DNA of 64,000 nt, from contig OZ023262.1 of NCBI GenBank assembly GCA_964006375.1, forward strand, positions 199,850,778-199,914,777, read 5' to 3'. This document shows positions 1 to 15,112 of the stretch, in pieces (positions within the stretch are counted from its first letter, which is position 1; each line of letters opens with the position of its first letter). The position numbers and the translations under genes were made by a program. This stretch comes from Tillus elongatus. Lineage: Eukaryota > Arthropoda > Insecta > Coleoptera > Cleridae. The notes under the pieces were generated by a model. That model had not been told where the DNA came from. It saw only the letters and a program-made list of their open reading frames with translations, and did not search any database.

Positions 1-202
1 CCAATTTTCCGGGCTACCTTTCCAATTTTTCTATCCCTAAAGCCTTACTCGGACTGTTACGAACATTTAAAAAATAAAATTAGCCAAATCGGGCCAGCCG
101 TTCTAAAGTGATGCGCTTACCAACGAGCAGCATTTAATTTTATATATGATGCTTTAGTAGTAGTTTTAGTTATGGAGTTCATGGTTTAGTTGCCTACTAG
201 TG

Positions 203-555
203 GGCGCATGGATCTCCCTTTGCGCATGGAGTTACCTTTTCGCATGGACCTACCACTCCGCATGGATCCACCTTTGCGAATGGCTCTCCCTTTGGGCGCG
301 GATCTGCCTTTGCGCATAGATCGCCTTTTGCGCATGGATTTACCTTTGCGCATGGATCTACCTTTGTTAATGGATCTTCCTTTCTACATGGATTCACCTT
401 TGCGAAATGATCTACCTTTCCGTATGGATCCACCCTTGCGAAATGATCTATCTCTCCGCATGGATTGCGCATAGATCTACCTCTGCGCATGAATACACCT
501 TTTTACATGGATATACGTTTTCCTATGTATCAACCTTTTCGTATGGATCTACCCT
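203..555. repeat. 18-bp minisatellite
   Basis: About 19 degenerate units of 18 bp with consensus near CGCATGGATCTACCTTTG; units become irregular after 460. Because 18 is a multiple of three, both strands stay open for over 90 codons. The plus strand would read as repeats of L-P-L-R-M-D and the minus strand as K-V-D-P-C-A. There is no independent sign of a gene, so these frames are treated as a by-product of the repeat. Confidence 0.9.
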
Positions 556-870
556 TACGTAACGCACTTGCCGCGTCAGTATTTCTTCCATAATATGTAT
601 TAATTATATCATTGTTCATTACCGTGACGCACTTGCTGCATCAATATATGTTATTTTTAAAATTTCCGTTTTACTTGTATTAATTATAATAGTTCTTTAC
701 CGCAACGCACTTGCTGCGTCAATATATGTGATTTTTAAGTTTTCCGATTTGTTTGATAAATCTTACAATACTGTCTACCATAACATACTTTCTGCGTCAG
801 TATTTCTTCCATAATATTATGTATTAATTATTATAATATTGTTCATTGCCGTAACGCACTTCCTGCATAT
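555..870 (+). repeat. Tandem satellite of the HINE-like right-end motif
   Basis: Five units of roughly 66-79 bp each carry a version of AACGCACTTGCTGCGTC (near 560, 626, 704, 782 and 853) followed by AT-rich sequence such as TATTTCTTCCATAATAT. The same stem-loop motif ends the interspersed repeat family seen throughout the window. Here it is arrayed head to tail without the rest of the element. Later units are more decayed. Expansion of the 3' end into satellite DNA is known for some rolling-circle transposons; applying that here is inference. Confidence 0.75.
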
Positions 871-879
871 TGATGCTGA

Positions 880-2418
880 TATATATTCATATATTGTATG
901 AAAATATTATTTAACATTTTCTTGACAAACTCTTCCTACCGGATAGCCAGTTTGCTCAGCTTAACCGAATTATTTTTGTAGGGAGAGGAAAAACGAATTG
1001 AGTTTCAGAATAGGCCTTCCAATTTGGCATTAGATAACATAATTACGCTATTAAAAATGGAAAGTAGTGGCCGTTGCGTATGTAGAGTTAAATAAAGATT
1101 CAATTTATAGCCATACCTGCAGTTACACAATCACATAAATGTCCTAAAATATGCACTCGTTGAAGACATACCACTAAAACGTGACACCCACTAAAACCTT
1201 TTTTTACAGCGTTTTTCATTAAAATTAACCTCAAAGACCTAATGTAATGATATAAATAGACAATAAAATATAACGTTTCTGAAACCATTTAGAAATAATG
1301 TAATATGGCAAACCCGTAAAAATTGCAGATAAACGTTTTCAACAAATTACCATATAAAGATGGGAGAATTGAAATGGATTATCTTGAAACAACTTCTTAA
1401 ACTATATTATATTATATACAGACAACTCAGTTTACTTCCAACCGCATTAATAATCACCTGATAAATAATTACGCTCCCACAAACAGATAGTACCTCACTG
1501 CAAAAACAGTACACGATTTTCTTCACTGGAAATGCTTTATAACAATAATATGATATTTCTCAAATATGTGGGCGTTAAGCAGTAATTATTGTAAATTCTA
1601 TTCTCGACCTAAAAAATAGGTGAAAGGGGTCAATTTAAAAGCTGTTTTCTCATTAACAAATTCAATCAATTGACCCAATCTGTGGGTAAACACCTAATCT
1701 TTAATAGTCAGTCGAGGTTAATCCGGCACTATATTAATTCCGGACGTGACGTACACGTCCTGATTAGCTCTCAAAGTGTCGCATATTTTGACCTTTGAGC
1801 AAATAATTTTTAAACCCTCTCTGTCAAAAATTCCACTGACGTGACTTGTTCAAAGTAGACTAATTTAACGAAAAACCAGCCGCTCTCCAGAAAGTTCTCA
1901 AAATTTGATGTTTAACAAAAAATGTCCCGTCAACTTTAAAGGAATAAAAGCTGCCCTACTCGATGTAAAATTTTCTGAAAATTCCGTTTTTGGTAATGGC
2001 GCGTTTCGTAGTGTCGTATCTTCAGAGGATATAAACCCCCAAAGGAGCACCTTTTCAGGTCGAAAATCCAGTTTTTGCTCTTGATTCGCCAATTGTTTTC
2101 ACCTTAACATCGCCAAAAAATTTTGCCTCGTTAAAATTCGCCCCTTTACGTTCCGGGCGGGCCGTTTTCTCCTGCAGCTTCCCGTTCTGTCCCTGCGACG
2201 TTCTAAAAAACTGCTTCATCAGGCCCCCGTGTAGCCGGTCCCCTCTCGATGGCCCCGTTCACTCCTGAATGCCTGCGTCCATCACGTTCGCCTCGACCAC
2301 TTTTTAAATCATCAAAATTCAACAATTTTTAACGAAATTATTCACATTCATCTCTTTACTGTCAAAATCTGTTGCTTTTTTCCTTGCTGCTTTCGTTATA
2401 TAGATAATTTTTTAGTTT
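880..2418. other. Non-coding stretch with a GC-rich block
   Basis: No gene, RNA or recognisable transposon was seen. The sequence is AT-rich except for about 2125-2290, which is clearly richer in G and C and contains several CpGs (for example CGGGCGGGCCG and GTAGCCGGTCCCC). A palindromic ACGTGACGTACACGTC-like stretch lies near 1745. Short frames here show no protein family features. Confidence 0.5.
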
Positions 2419-3614
<1,196 letters not shown>

Positions 3615-3712
3615 TTATTCAATTTTAATTACAGATTAGGTATATAATTTGAAATGTATGTATTCTTTTAGCAAATTTTTGTGTAAAAATATTAGTGAGT
3701 TTTCGCACATTT

Positions 3713-5152
<1,440 letters not shown>

Positions 5153-5592
5153 GAGTTTTTTGTGTTTCCTTAATAGTCATTTTTTGTAAAAGTTTTTAAA
5201 GTAAAAATAATTTAAATTATTGCAATAACATGTCAGAAAATGTTTTTGGATTTCCGTGAAAAAAAATTGTTTAAAATTTTCATGAAAATATTTTTGTTGG
5301 AAGTTTCGTCGAAAAGCTTTTTTGAATATTTATATCTTGACAAATGTGCAAATAGCATAAATGGGTTTGGTCAGGAAAATTGGACCAGTTTTTTTCTGGA
5401 ATTTTTTAAGCTTAGTTTCAAAAACTGTATTTTTTCAAACAATAAAATTATTTCGATGAAATATGGTACATTGGATAGAATATAAGTTATACTGTTAACC
5501 AAATTTGATGCCTTTAATTTTTAAAAAATCATACTTTCCATTGACTTTTTTTAATGAAAATTAGCTATCATCATGCGTCCAGACTTTTCAAT
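5153..5592 (+). mobile_element. HINE-like repeat, partial and decayed
   Basis: The sequence includes GGTCAGGAAAATTGGACCAG, ATGAAATATGGTACATTG and CTGTTAACCAAATTTGATGC. These are body modules shared with the copies at 16660-16830 and 54520-54660. It ends with a damaged right end, GCGTCCAGACTTTTC, at 5574-5588. The left hairpin and the (TA)n core are missing. Confidence 0.6.
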
Positions 5593-6266
5593 AAATTCCT
5601 TTCATCTATTTAAGAAAACAAATCAAAGTTTATGGAGTAGAATTAGACGTGAATCGCGATTACACAGTAATATTTATTCCTACATACTTAAATTGCTACT
5701 AGAAAAAATATACAATACAAAATAGTAATTATTTTTATGTGGGTAATTCTTAATTATTAAAAACATGATAATCGAAATAACCAACCATCACAACCTTAAT
5801 TAGGCCTAAACATTGTGGAAATATTTCCTGTAAGCGAAGATGTACTTGTACATGTTGATTATGTGACAAATACCTAATTCCCATAGATATTAAATATAAT
5901 ATTATGTTGCGACTGGTTCTCGTGCAGACCTCTGCAAAATTATCAGTTATTATTCTATTTATCGAAATTATTAATTAATAACAATGACAACACACGATTA
6001 CAATTTAGGCGTAAAAAAGTGTTAAATGCATTTACGCCAATGGTCACGGGATAAACCTCAGCTGTAGCGGTCTTTATACCTGGGACACGCAACTCTTCCA
6101 TTAATATTACCATGTTGAATCAATTCAATCACATTCTATAATATATTATTTGGATACACTAATATCAAATCTTCCATTTCTCACCTCTGTTTGCGTAGAT
6201 TATTATTTTCAGGATTTTGAATAATTGATTAAATATCATGGCTCCTTAAATATCGCTCACATCAGA
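5593..6266. other. Non-coding AT-rich stretch
   Basis: No gene, repeat or mobile-element hallmark was recognised between two HINE-like copies. Probably unique intronic sequence. Confidence 0.4.
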
Positions 6267-6846
<580 letters not shown>

Positions 6847-6966
6847 TTTAATCTCTTTTTTTATTTATAATTTAAGTGCCTTAACAACTAAGGTCATTGA
6901 CACTAACGACACTTTAAATAATTACGTAACAAAGTTATATATAAAAAGAGGAACTAATAAATACAT

Positions 6967-8395
6967 TTAAATGCTATTATATAAATTAGACTGTCTTAAC
7001 AATCTAAGTAAACAGTTTACATTCGTAAAATTTAGACCTAAAATTTCAGACAAGTTTCTTTCACCAAAGTTTTCAAATCGTGGACAGGCATATAAGGGAC
7101 ATTCCAATAGTAAGTGAAAAATTGAAGTTGGTCGGTCACACAGCTCACAGTAAGGGCGTTGTTGTTGATTTAAGAGATAACCATGTGTATGTAGAGAGTG
7201 GCCAATTCGGAGTCTTCTGATAATCACTTCTTCCCTGCGAGATAAATCTGGAAGTTTCTTGATTGCCACAGTTGGTTCAATTTCTCGCAGTTTGTTGCTT
7301 AGCGAAGACCAATGGATTTGCCATTTCTGTCTATAAAAATTTGCTACCTGTGCAGAAACGTCGAAGTAAAGTTGAAGAGGACTTACAGTATCGATTAAGA
7401 CAGCATTTCTGGCACATTCGTCTGCATTTTCATTTCCGGTAATGCCACAGTGTGATGGGACAAATATAAGTCTGATAGATTTGCCAGATTGCAAGGCACA
7501 ATGAACAGATTCTTGTACTTGGATTACAAGATGGTCCTTTGGGTAAAGGTTTGTGAGTGATATAATCGACGAAAGAGAATCGGTGCATATTAAGGCGTTA
7601 TTGAAATGAGAGTTGACGAATGTGTTAGTTGCTTTCATTATGGCGTATAGTTACTACATATTGACGGTAAGTGATATGCTTCTTCCTTTAGTGCACAAGT
7701 GATACTACATCTGACACAAATTTCACTTTTTGATCCATCAGTGTAAAAAATTATTTCATATCAATATCTAGAGATAATCTCTTGAAATAATCTATTGACA
7801 CATTCAGCTGGTAATACATTCGATTTATGCGATAAAAAAGTCGTATCGGTAGGTGGAAAAACAATGGTCCATGGAGAAATAGCACCATTGCATATATGAT
7901 TTGTCAGATCTGGATTATAAATATAATTTAGCTTTTTTATATGTAAAGAAAATGGTCGTGGTGCTGAAACGTTCACATTATAGAATCTGTTGAAGTTGGT
8001 CTGTGCCAATAATTTGTAGACTGGATTATTTGGGTTTGCTGATATCTTAGCCGCATATTTTAAGAGTAATTCTTCTCTTCTTAACTTAATTGGAGGCGCA
8101 TTACATTCTCGGTAAATACTTTCCACTGGACTTGTTTGAAAAGCACCTGTGACTATTCTAAGTGCATGATTTACAATAACTTCAAGTGGTTTTAAGGTTG
8201 ATTTGCTTGCGGAAATATAAATAGCTGAGCCATAGTCAATTCTTGATCTTATCAGTGATCTGAAAATATTTAGCAAGACTGATTCATGAACAGCCCAGTT
8301 ATAGTGTCCAAGAGTTTTCAAAATGTTTAGTCTAATAATACAATCAGCTTTGAGTACATTTATGTGAGCTATCCAGTTAAACTTTGAAACTTCAC
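6967..8395 (-). pseudogene. LINE ORF2 3' portion: RT thumb plus RNase H (frameshifted)
   Basis: Minus-strand remains of a non-LTR retrotransposon of the Jockey/I/R1 group that carries an RNase H domain. The upstream frame (8414-7761) holds the region after the reverse transcriptase core, including W-I-A-H-I-N, SLIRSRIDYGSAIY and ALRIVTGAFQTSPVESIY. Around 7715 an out-of-frame FYTDGSKSE segment is the RNase H start, carrying the first catalytic Asp. The downstream frame (7638-6967) continues RNase H with CTDSLSS, FVPSHCGITGNENAD and a C-terminal YCELCDR...HLLLECPLY zinc-binding tail. At least two frameshifts separate these parts, and the reverse transcriptase catalytic core and all upstream coding sequence are missing. 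The junction near 8395 abuts a different LINE scrap. It is not functional. Confidence 0.85.
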
Positions 8396-8429
8396 TACTA
8401 CTACTACCCCTCACGCCATTTATAAGGGG

Positions 8430-8635
8430 GTAGGAACATCACAAAACTCATGCCATTTCCTTTCTTTAACATTCGAATAAATACAAATGCACTCATCGAC
8501 TAATTCCCCATCGCAGCCATTTCATTTTGTTTCACTCATGCACAATATATTAACCTTTTGTGCTTTCATCTCTTACAAAATCTCATTTTCTTTGCCTCTC
8601 ACACCCTGTACAATTTAGGACAAAATTTTCCAAGT
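8430..8635 (-). pseudogene. LINE endonuclease fragment (RTE/CR1-like)
   Basis: A short minus-strand reading KVNILCMSETK, a stop, then NGCDGELVDECICIYSNV and KERKWHEF resembles the apurinic-type endonuclease of RTE/CR1-like LINEs (pattern L-C-L-S-E-T-K-W-x-G). It has a stop at the expected Trp and further lesions. It lies directly upstream of a LINE tail of another type, so the two look like neighbouring fragments and not one element. The clade is uncertain. Confidence 0.5.
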
Positions 8636-8639
8636 ATTA

Positions 8640-9675
8640 GTGTTAATATATTTATTAGTACATAAATTTACAATATGTTTTACAAATAAGCTTAACGTTT
8701 GTGCTTGCAGTAAACACAATTTGGATTTCTGACTTGCCTACAGGAAACCGCCAAATCTTGCTACTGTCGCATTTTTAATTTTGTTAAATATTCAAGAATT
8801 TTAACTTTCTTTATGCCACTAACAGTTGCAGTACCACTCTCAATGTTCAGCTCCCATTTTACAATAACTCCTCCTCTTAAACCAGAAAATTCTTCCAAAA
8901 TACTGATATCAGTTACAACGCAAAAATTTTGACATTTTGATTTGACCAGTGATGAGCCTAGAAATTTCTACACCCAGTAAATGTAAATATATTTTCTCAT
9001 TACTTTTCTAAACGATTGAGGTAAATAAGAGAAAATATTAATAACAATGTCATACAATTTTATAAAATTTATTTAAAAATAGTAGTAAATGACGCCTTCT
9101 CGCAAACCCGTCAAATCTTTTAGGCGTGTTGCGAACGAAACCATCAATGTCTACCCGTGTTATGTACCAAACTAATCTACTTCGTGACGTAGACGCTGTG
9201 CATCCGGTATGGTATACGACTAAAACTTCCATTTTTCATAACCCATACACCTTCGATAGATGTCAGCTGATCTTAAAGGCCATGAAATAATGGTTATATA
9301 TCAGCTAGTTGCAAAAAGTGTCTGGTGACTGCAGCTGTGTAAAATGGCTATATAAACCAGTTGTAAGAAGGCCAAAGTTCTATGTGCACTGGCATCATCT
9401 TGCTGGTGGTACAGGTTTCTTAGTTGTTGAATGTAAGATAACTCAACAGGTTGAAAAAAAAACAATGTAGAACTGAGACTTCGTATTTTTGTCCAGGAAA
9501 ACTAGAGGTAGCCTTTTTTCTACATTGACATACCATCATGTTTCTGATAAGATTATTCTTTGCCCATCATTAGCATACAAAATATGAAAGAATAACGTAC
9601 TGCTGAAAACATCACTATTCTTAACCAGGTTTAATATTTATCTTTTTTGGCAGCATTCTAGACGTTACTCTCTAT
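8640..9675. other. Mostly featureless stretch with a weak minus-strand frame
   Basis: The minus strand over about 8947-8686 is readable for about 85 codons with one amber stop. It includes FSGLRGGVIVKWELNIESGT and ends with NPNCVYCKHKR, which has two cysteines in a C-x2-C pattern. I do not recognise the family; it may be a decayed transposon or gag-like scrap. Nothing else was recognised up to the (TA)n tract at 9679. Confidence 0.3.

Positions 9676-9678
<3 letters not shown>

Positions 9679-9758
<80 letters not shown>
9679..9758. repeat. (TA)n microsatellite
   Basis: About 40 uninterrupted TA units. Unlike most TA tracts here, neither flank carries HINE-like arms. Confidence 0.95.
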
Positions 9759-9761
<3 letters not shown>

Positions 9762-10032
9762 GTGCAGGTGCCATTCAACCAAAGGTTCCATGTAACCATA
9801 AAAACACAAACATGAGTTTCTAAAACTAATTAATAACAACTATGAAAAACTTAACATTGAACCCAAAAGAACTTGCTTACTTTAACATTGACTAAAAATA
9901 CGCAAAACCTGATGATATCATTTAAAGATAGCAAAGCCAAACTACCTAGTTCTCAGCTTTACAATATATTTACTGACATTCCTAGAGAAGGCAAATAATC
10001 CATGAGTTTCCCGGATGTGTCCAGGTATTTTA

Positions 10033-11335
10033 TTAAAAAATTTTGTAGCTTAGTATGAAAACTCTGCTCAAAAAATACAGTTCCCTTGAAAGGGACGCTG
10101 TACCTATTTTTGTTACAGGTTGAAATATTGTTGTAATCTCTATATTTTTACCTTTCACAAACAAAGACTCTGGCAAGCCGTATTTTTCAATTCTAAACAC
10201 CAAGAATGCTGTAGAATGAATATATTGTTCATGCAAATTTAAGCTTACCTCGATCGAATGCTGAAGATATATCATTATATTTATGAAGATTATAGCCAAA
10301 ACTATTAAATGAGTTTTGATTTTTCTGCAAGGAATACCTGCCATTCTCTGTAAGTGCAGGTCAATAAACTAGAAGGCAGTATTGTAGTTGAGACACAATA
10401 AGAGATTCACAAAGTAACAGACTAATCCTTGTGTCTAAACATCCCTTTGCAAATATAAATACTTTAAATTAAAATAAGCCATGTGTATCAACACGTTCAC
10501 ATAAGCCTCAAACATAAGATCAACATCCATGAATAGTTCAAGGTTTTTACAGCCATTGAGCTTTTTAAATAAATGGCACAATTGTTTAGGTCAGGAATTT
10601 CCCTGGCATTCCTCACAAACATCATAAATTCCGTTTTGTTTTCATTGACCGAGCAGCGACTGACCACTGCAGAAAATATTTGAAGCGGTTTATTGAGGTA
10701 TGCACATGCAAAAAGGCAATCTTGAGGTGGGAATAAAAGACGAAGCTATGTATCGTCTGCATAAGTGTATTTTTAAATGTTTTAAAAATGTATAGAGATC
10801 AACAATATATAAAGTAAAAAGGAGTGACCCAAAAATGCTCCCTTGAGGCACTCCCCGCCACATTACATTTAAACTGGACTTCATTTCGCAGTAAACTACA
10901 CGTTGGTGTCTAAAATAAATATAATGTCTAAAAAAAAGTCAATCCTGTATCACAAAAACCAAAATACCTTAATTTGAGTAGAAAAACTTCATGGTCAAGA
11001 AGGTGAAATGCTTTGCTGAAATTCAGTAGCATGAGGCACGTTAACTTTATTCAATCTATGCCTTTAAATATATTGTCAGTGCCATCCAAACGGGAAGTGA
11101 CAGTGCCCTGTTTCTCACGAAACTCAGACTACGTGAAGTAAAAAATACTTTTAGAGATAATATACGCATCTAATTGATCATCAACTATCATTTTAAGAAT
11201 TGTATAAACAGCGCACTGAATACTAACGGGCCTAAAATCTGACTCGGTCGTGGGGTTGTTGGTTTTGGGTACAGAAACTATATTAGCGACTTTCTAAGCA
11301 GTCTAAAACACCCTCTTCCTTAGACAAAAATTAAT
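10033..11335 (-). pseudogene. LINE reverse transcriptase, decayed (CR1/L2/Jockey-like)
   Basis: Minus-strand remains of a non-LTR reverse transcriptase readable in pieces with several stops and frameshifts. From high to low coordinates: SDFRPVSIQCAVYTILKMIV (about 11250-11190), LMLLNFSKAFHLLDHEV with a Leu replacing the usual catalytic Asp context (about 11030), GVPQGSIFGSLLFTLYIVDL (10860-10800), then YADDT (10765), which is the polymerase catalytic box, followed by NENKTEFMMFVRNAREIPD (10650-10600). The C-terminal part to 10033 is poorly conserved. The order of motifs is that of a standard reverse transcriptase. It is not functional. Confidence 0.8.
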
Positions 11336-11639
11336 GATAAATAAATGTAAGATATTTTAGTAACTCTGGATATACCAATGGAAGCAATTAAATATTTATA
11401 CTATCTTACCAGTACGTGTCACTTTGATATTTATTTTGTTTACGTCTATATAAATAAACCAGTCTTCACTAAACTTTCACCTCTTGCTTTTTCATTTGCC
11501 TCTGCTATTTTTACTCCAGTATTTATGAGCGTACTTACTTTGGAAAATATTGACCTTAACCGATTTCGTAAAACTTGGCACATGCCTTTCTCTTGTGAGC
11601 CACTTACGTAATTCGCTAGCTAGACAAATTGAATAACTT
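11336..11639. other. Non-coding stretch
   Basis: No repeat or gene was recognised. A plus-strand frame at 11378-11611 has no family features. Confidence 0.3.
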
Positions 11640-11822
11640 ATTCAACGTTAAAGCTTAAAAAAACTATACGTCTCTAAAAAAATAAAGTTATTATGCCAAA
11701 ATTTAGTAAATATGTTACGTTTATAGAGACTTTACTCTATACCACGAGTTTCACGAATAAATTAGTTTGAAAGATTTTTATAAAATTAGTTACCATAAAG
11801 CATTTGCTGCCTACAGACTTTA
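11640..11822 (+). mobile_element. HINE-like repeat, right-end remnant
   Basis: AAAATTAGTTACCATAAAGC followed by ATTTGCTGCCTACAGACTTT is a decayed right end. The preceding sequence (CTCTAAAAAAATAAAGTTAT and CCAAAATTTAG) matches the body of short copies. The left half is missing. Confidence 0.55.
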
Positions 11823-12289
11823 TTTGAACTTTTTAAAACTATACTGATTGATTACAATGAAATTTTTATCTACAATAGAAACGCAAGACATGGAAATAAA
11901 CAAGCTTTAATCGGTAAACTCTTTGACATATAAGATTTTGATCTGCAGCAACCTGCCCCTGGTGGATCTTGTGTTTTGTTTCATTAAAAATTACTTTAAA
12001 AATTTTACATTATTCTTATTTTCAACAGCAAGGCAAAAATTCTAAGCCAGTATTGTTATGAAATTTAAATTAAAATTTTTGCCCTCTTCGTTTTGGTCCA
12101 CGATATGGCAGGATGACAGCGAATAAGGCAGAATACATTCAGGAATGAATTTTAAGTATCTTCTTCTAATAAGCTCATAATTCAAAGCATATATAACACC
12201 ACTGTGGACACGAACCAATTTGAGCAGACACGCGCAACTTGCATAGTACAAGAAGCTTTAAATGCAGATGTAGATAATAAGATTTTTGT

Positions 12290-12545
12290 TTGTTTGTTTT
12301 TTGTTTCTTTAACGTCGGCCTATTTCCGCGACTATGGCCAATCACCGACGCCAGGGAGCAGTTTCACCTCACTATCCTGGAAATTTTGCCGAACCCCTGC
12401 CTTCTGTAAGGAGGGTAGGAATCTGTAACGTGCCCAACATCGCATGGACACGGGACCGAAGGCTTTACGCCCCCTCCGAAGGGCGGAACGTGCAGACATT
12501 TAACTTGCTCAAATACAATGCCAGAACCTCAGTTGATGTTAATAA
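12290..12545 (-). mobile_element. tRNA-derived SINE, 5'-truncated copy
   Basis: The reverse complement matches the body of the fuller SINE at 22357-22728 almost throughout. It includes AACCTCAGTTGATG..., CACGTTCCGCCCTTCGGAGG, GGGGTTCGGCAAAATTTCCA and GGCCATAGTCGCGGAAATAG. The tRNA-like head with its pol III boxes is absent. Two overlapping frames here are artefacts of this repeat. Confidence 0.85.
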
Positions 12546-13390
12546 GATAAACAAGCAAATAATAAATTAGAGACAGAAAAATCATTACTAGTCAAAATTT
12601 TAAAATTGGAACTCCTAACTTAAAACAAAGAGATTTAGTAATGTTAAGAGAAACTTTTTAAATTATTATTAACATAGTTACTAAAATCACCAGCACATAC
12701 TCAAAGGTTTTTCATTTGCCAACCAATAGCTCATTCAAAAACTTATTTCTAAAGTAAGTGATTTTAATTGATCATTTACCATTTATACAGGATTTGTTAT
12801 GCCTAGACATGGAATAAACCAATTACTTAGAGAGCTCTAGCTCATATTTACATAAACTACTTGAGGCGACCCGTTCACTACAACAAAAATGAACCTATTA
12901 GTTTACTGTTAAACGAATTCATAAACAGCAATTTATCTTGTAAACAAGAGTAATCAATATCAACGTGATTTTACAAATTATTTCCAAATGGATCGCCAGA
13001 AGTACAATGTATATAGATGCTGTAAATATTAGTCAGTAATTTCCTCTAGCTTTAACTCACCCAATTACAGTTATGAGCGTAAGATCGCTGCGCACTAATT
13101 ACCTAATTAAAAAGTGTTCTAAATTATACCTATCTGCAGCACTAATACCTTATCATTTGCATATAATCGTTTTTTTTTAAGTGTAAAGTATCTTAGATGT
13201 TTGGTAAAGCCACAGCATATTTATAACTATGCTATAGTAAAGTCTTCTTAGGTAATGATTTAACATACTGGTTTTGATTATATAAGATTTTCCTGAAAAT
13301 TACTTAAGACACTTGTGAAATTGAAACATGTCGCTCTGATAACAACATATGTCAACACACGTGTGTCTAGAAACCTGCTGAACCTAAAAT
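12546..13390. other. Non-coding AT-rich stretch
   Basis: Nothing recognised; probably unique intronic sequence. Confidence 0.35.
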
Positions 13391-13391
13391 A

Positions 13392-14496
13392 AAAGTCTGG
13401 ACGCAGCAAGTGCGTTATTGTAGTGAATTTTTTAATAAAAATGTTTTTTATAGTAAATATTATTTTAAAGAAAGGAGGCATCAAATTTGGTTACCAGCTT
13501 AACGTATATAGTAGAAACAATGTACCATATTTCATCAAAACACTTTATTGCTTAAAAATGTACAAAAATTTAACAAAAATAAACTTAAATATTCCCGAAA
13601 CAAGCTAGTTTCCTGGATAACAAACCTTAGGTAAATAGCAAATTGAGCTATCATTTGAAGCGTTTTGTGAAATTTCGCTATCATAACGCATTTGCTGCAT
13701 CCCGCATTTCTTTTCTTACAAAAATGCATTATATTATGATGGAAAATGCAATAATATAGGGCGTGTTCGATAAAAAAAAGTTGTATTAGCAACGACTTAG
13801 AGGCCACCCTGTGAATTAAAAATAATTTTTTAAGATGCGGCTTCAGACACCCTATATTTAATGTATACAATTGTTTCTCGTATCTTGTTGTTAACGGATA
13901 TATTGAGCCTCACCGTAGAAATCAGTCACCCTGTTTATATGTAAACAGATAAAAACTGAAATTAACCCTGGATGTCGGTTCTAGGCGGCCTAGTTTGGAG
14001 ACATCTTTTCAAAATTTAAAAGTGGCGGTCTCCTCAACAGCGAATTTTTTCTACAGAAATTCGTAAGAATTATAGACCACTAGACGCTAAACTCTATTAC
14101 TAAAATTACTGCCAAAGCATCAGAGAAAGGGTCTATTTGAAATGAATTTTCTGGAAATGTTTTAGTAAAATCAAGGACAATGACGGTTGAATATACAACT
14201 TAAGGGTTTGAACAATATTCTTCTTGGGATACTTTCTCTACATAACTCGTATTTGTTTCAGGCTCTTTGCCTAAATGTTGCCAACTTTGACGTGTCAAAT
14301 CGCAAATGTGACGTTTTAAGAGGAAAACCCCAATTTTTTATAATTGTCTGTAACTTTTTTTTCTCTTTAAACCTATAGATCTAGATTTTCGTACTTAGGT
14401 TAATTTTTATCATCTAAATCGACTCAACAAATTTGGTTACCCTAACATTGTTATTTCCGGAGATATAAGAATTATCCAAAAGAAAATGCAAAATTT
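13392..14496 (-). mobile_element. HINE-like repeat, long copy in reverse
   Basis: It begins with GGACGCAGCAAGTGCGTTAT (reverse complement of the right end) at 13396-13420. It has a second, inverted right-end motif near 13681-13702 bounding the small module, then the reverse arm CTTTTCAAAATTTAAAAGTG...GTCTCCTC at 14005-14035, and the AGCGAATTTTTTCTACAGAA-type hairpin. It continues through the AACCGTCATTGTCCTTG module (in reverse) to a TG/CG microsatellite. This copy has no (TA)n core. Confidence 0.65.
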
Positions 14497-14545
14497 TGCG
14501 TGTGCGCGTATGTGTGTGTGTGTGTGTGTGCGCGCGTGCGTGTCT
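14497..14545. repeat. (TG)n/(CG) microsatellite
   Basis: An alternating purine-pyrimidine tract of GTGTGCGCGTATGTGTGTG type, about 48 bp, at the internal edge of a HINE-like copy. It takes the place normally held by (TA)n. Confidence 0.85.
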
Positions 14546-14689
14546 GAATAGGGAGTTTTTCCTACATTCTTTAATTCCGGCTCCTGAGAATCATCAAAAC
14601 AGATGCGAAATATAGAAGATGTTTTAGCAGAGAACTTGCATTATTCACTGCCCACAAGTCTTTTGAGGTCGATAGCCTTTACTGAGGCT

Positions 14690-15112
14690 AATTATATATG
14701 TATGTATCACAATGGTGACAAAGATAACGGGGGGCAATTTTCTGTAAATTTGGGGAGTACCTTTCCCTTGCAAGTGGATTGAATAAGTTTGTTAGGCGGG
14801 CCAATTCTTCTAGGAAATGTTGATTTTTCTTTCGGAAATTTTTTTATCTCCAGAAATAACAACGCTATGGCAACCAAATTTACTACACCGATTTTTACTA
14901 TGAAAGGTAAATTTAGTAGCAACATTAAGAATCCTAAACTAAAAAGAAAAAAGTTACAAGCATTAAAAAAAGCGGGTCACGGGTGATCAGAGAAACGCAC
15001 AAGACCAAAATATTTCGTATAAATAACACAATTTATTGTTTATTACAGACAAAAATTAAGTTTTCTGTCTCTGATAGCTTCAGTTATAGAGATTTTGTGG
15101 TTTAATAGTTTA
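14690..15112 (+). mobile_element. HINE-like repeat, partial body
   Basis: TATGTATCACAATGGTGACA, GGGGAGTACCTTTCCCTTGC, AAGTGGATTGAATAAGTTTG and CTCCAGAAATAACAACGCTA match the body that normally follows the (TA)n core. The left arm and core are missing. It runs directly into the next copy. Confidence 0.55.

Noticed and set aside
190..490. Open frames of over 90 codons on both strands (L-P-L-R-M-D repeats; K-V-D-P-C-A repeats)
   Set aside because: They follow from an 18-bp minisatellite that keeps frame on both strands. No start context, homology or flanking gene structure.
203..870. Possible CRISPR-like array from regularly spaced ACGCACTTGCTGCGT motifs
   Set aside because: The genome is eukaryotic, spacers are similar AT-rich sequence and not unique, and the motif is a transposon end.
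14497..14545. Z-DNA-forming regulatory element
   Set aside because: The TG/CG tract could form Z-DNA, but it replaces the TA core of a repeat copy and there is no other sign of regulation.
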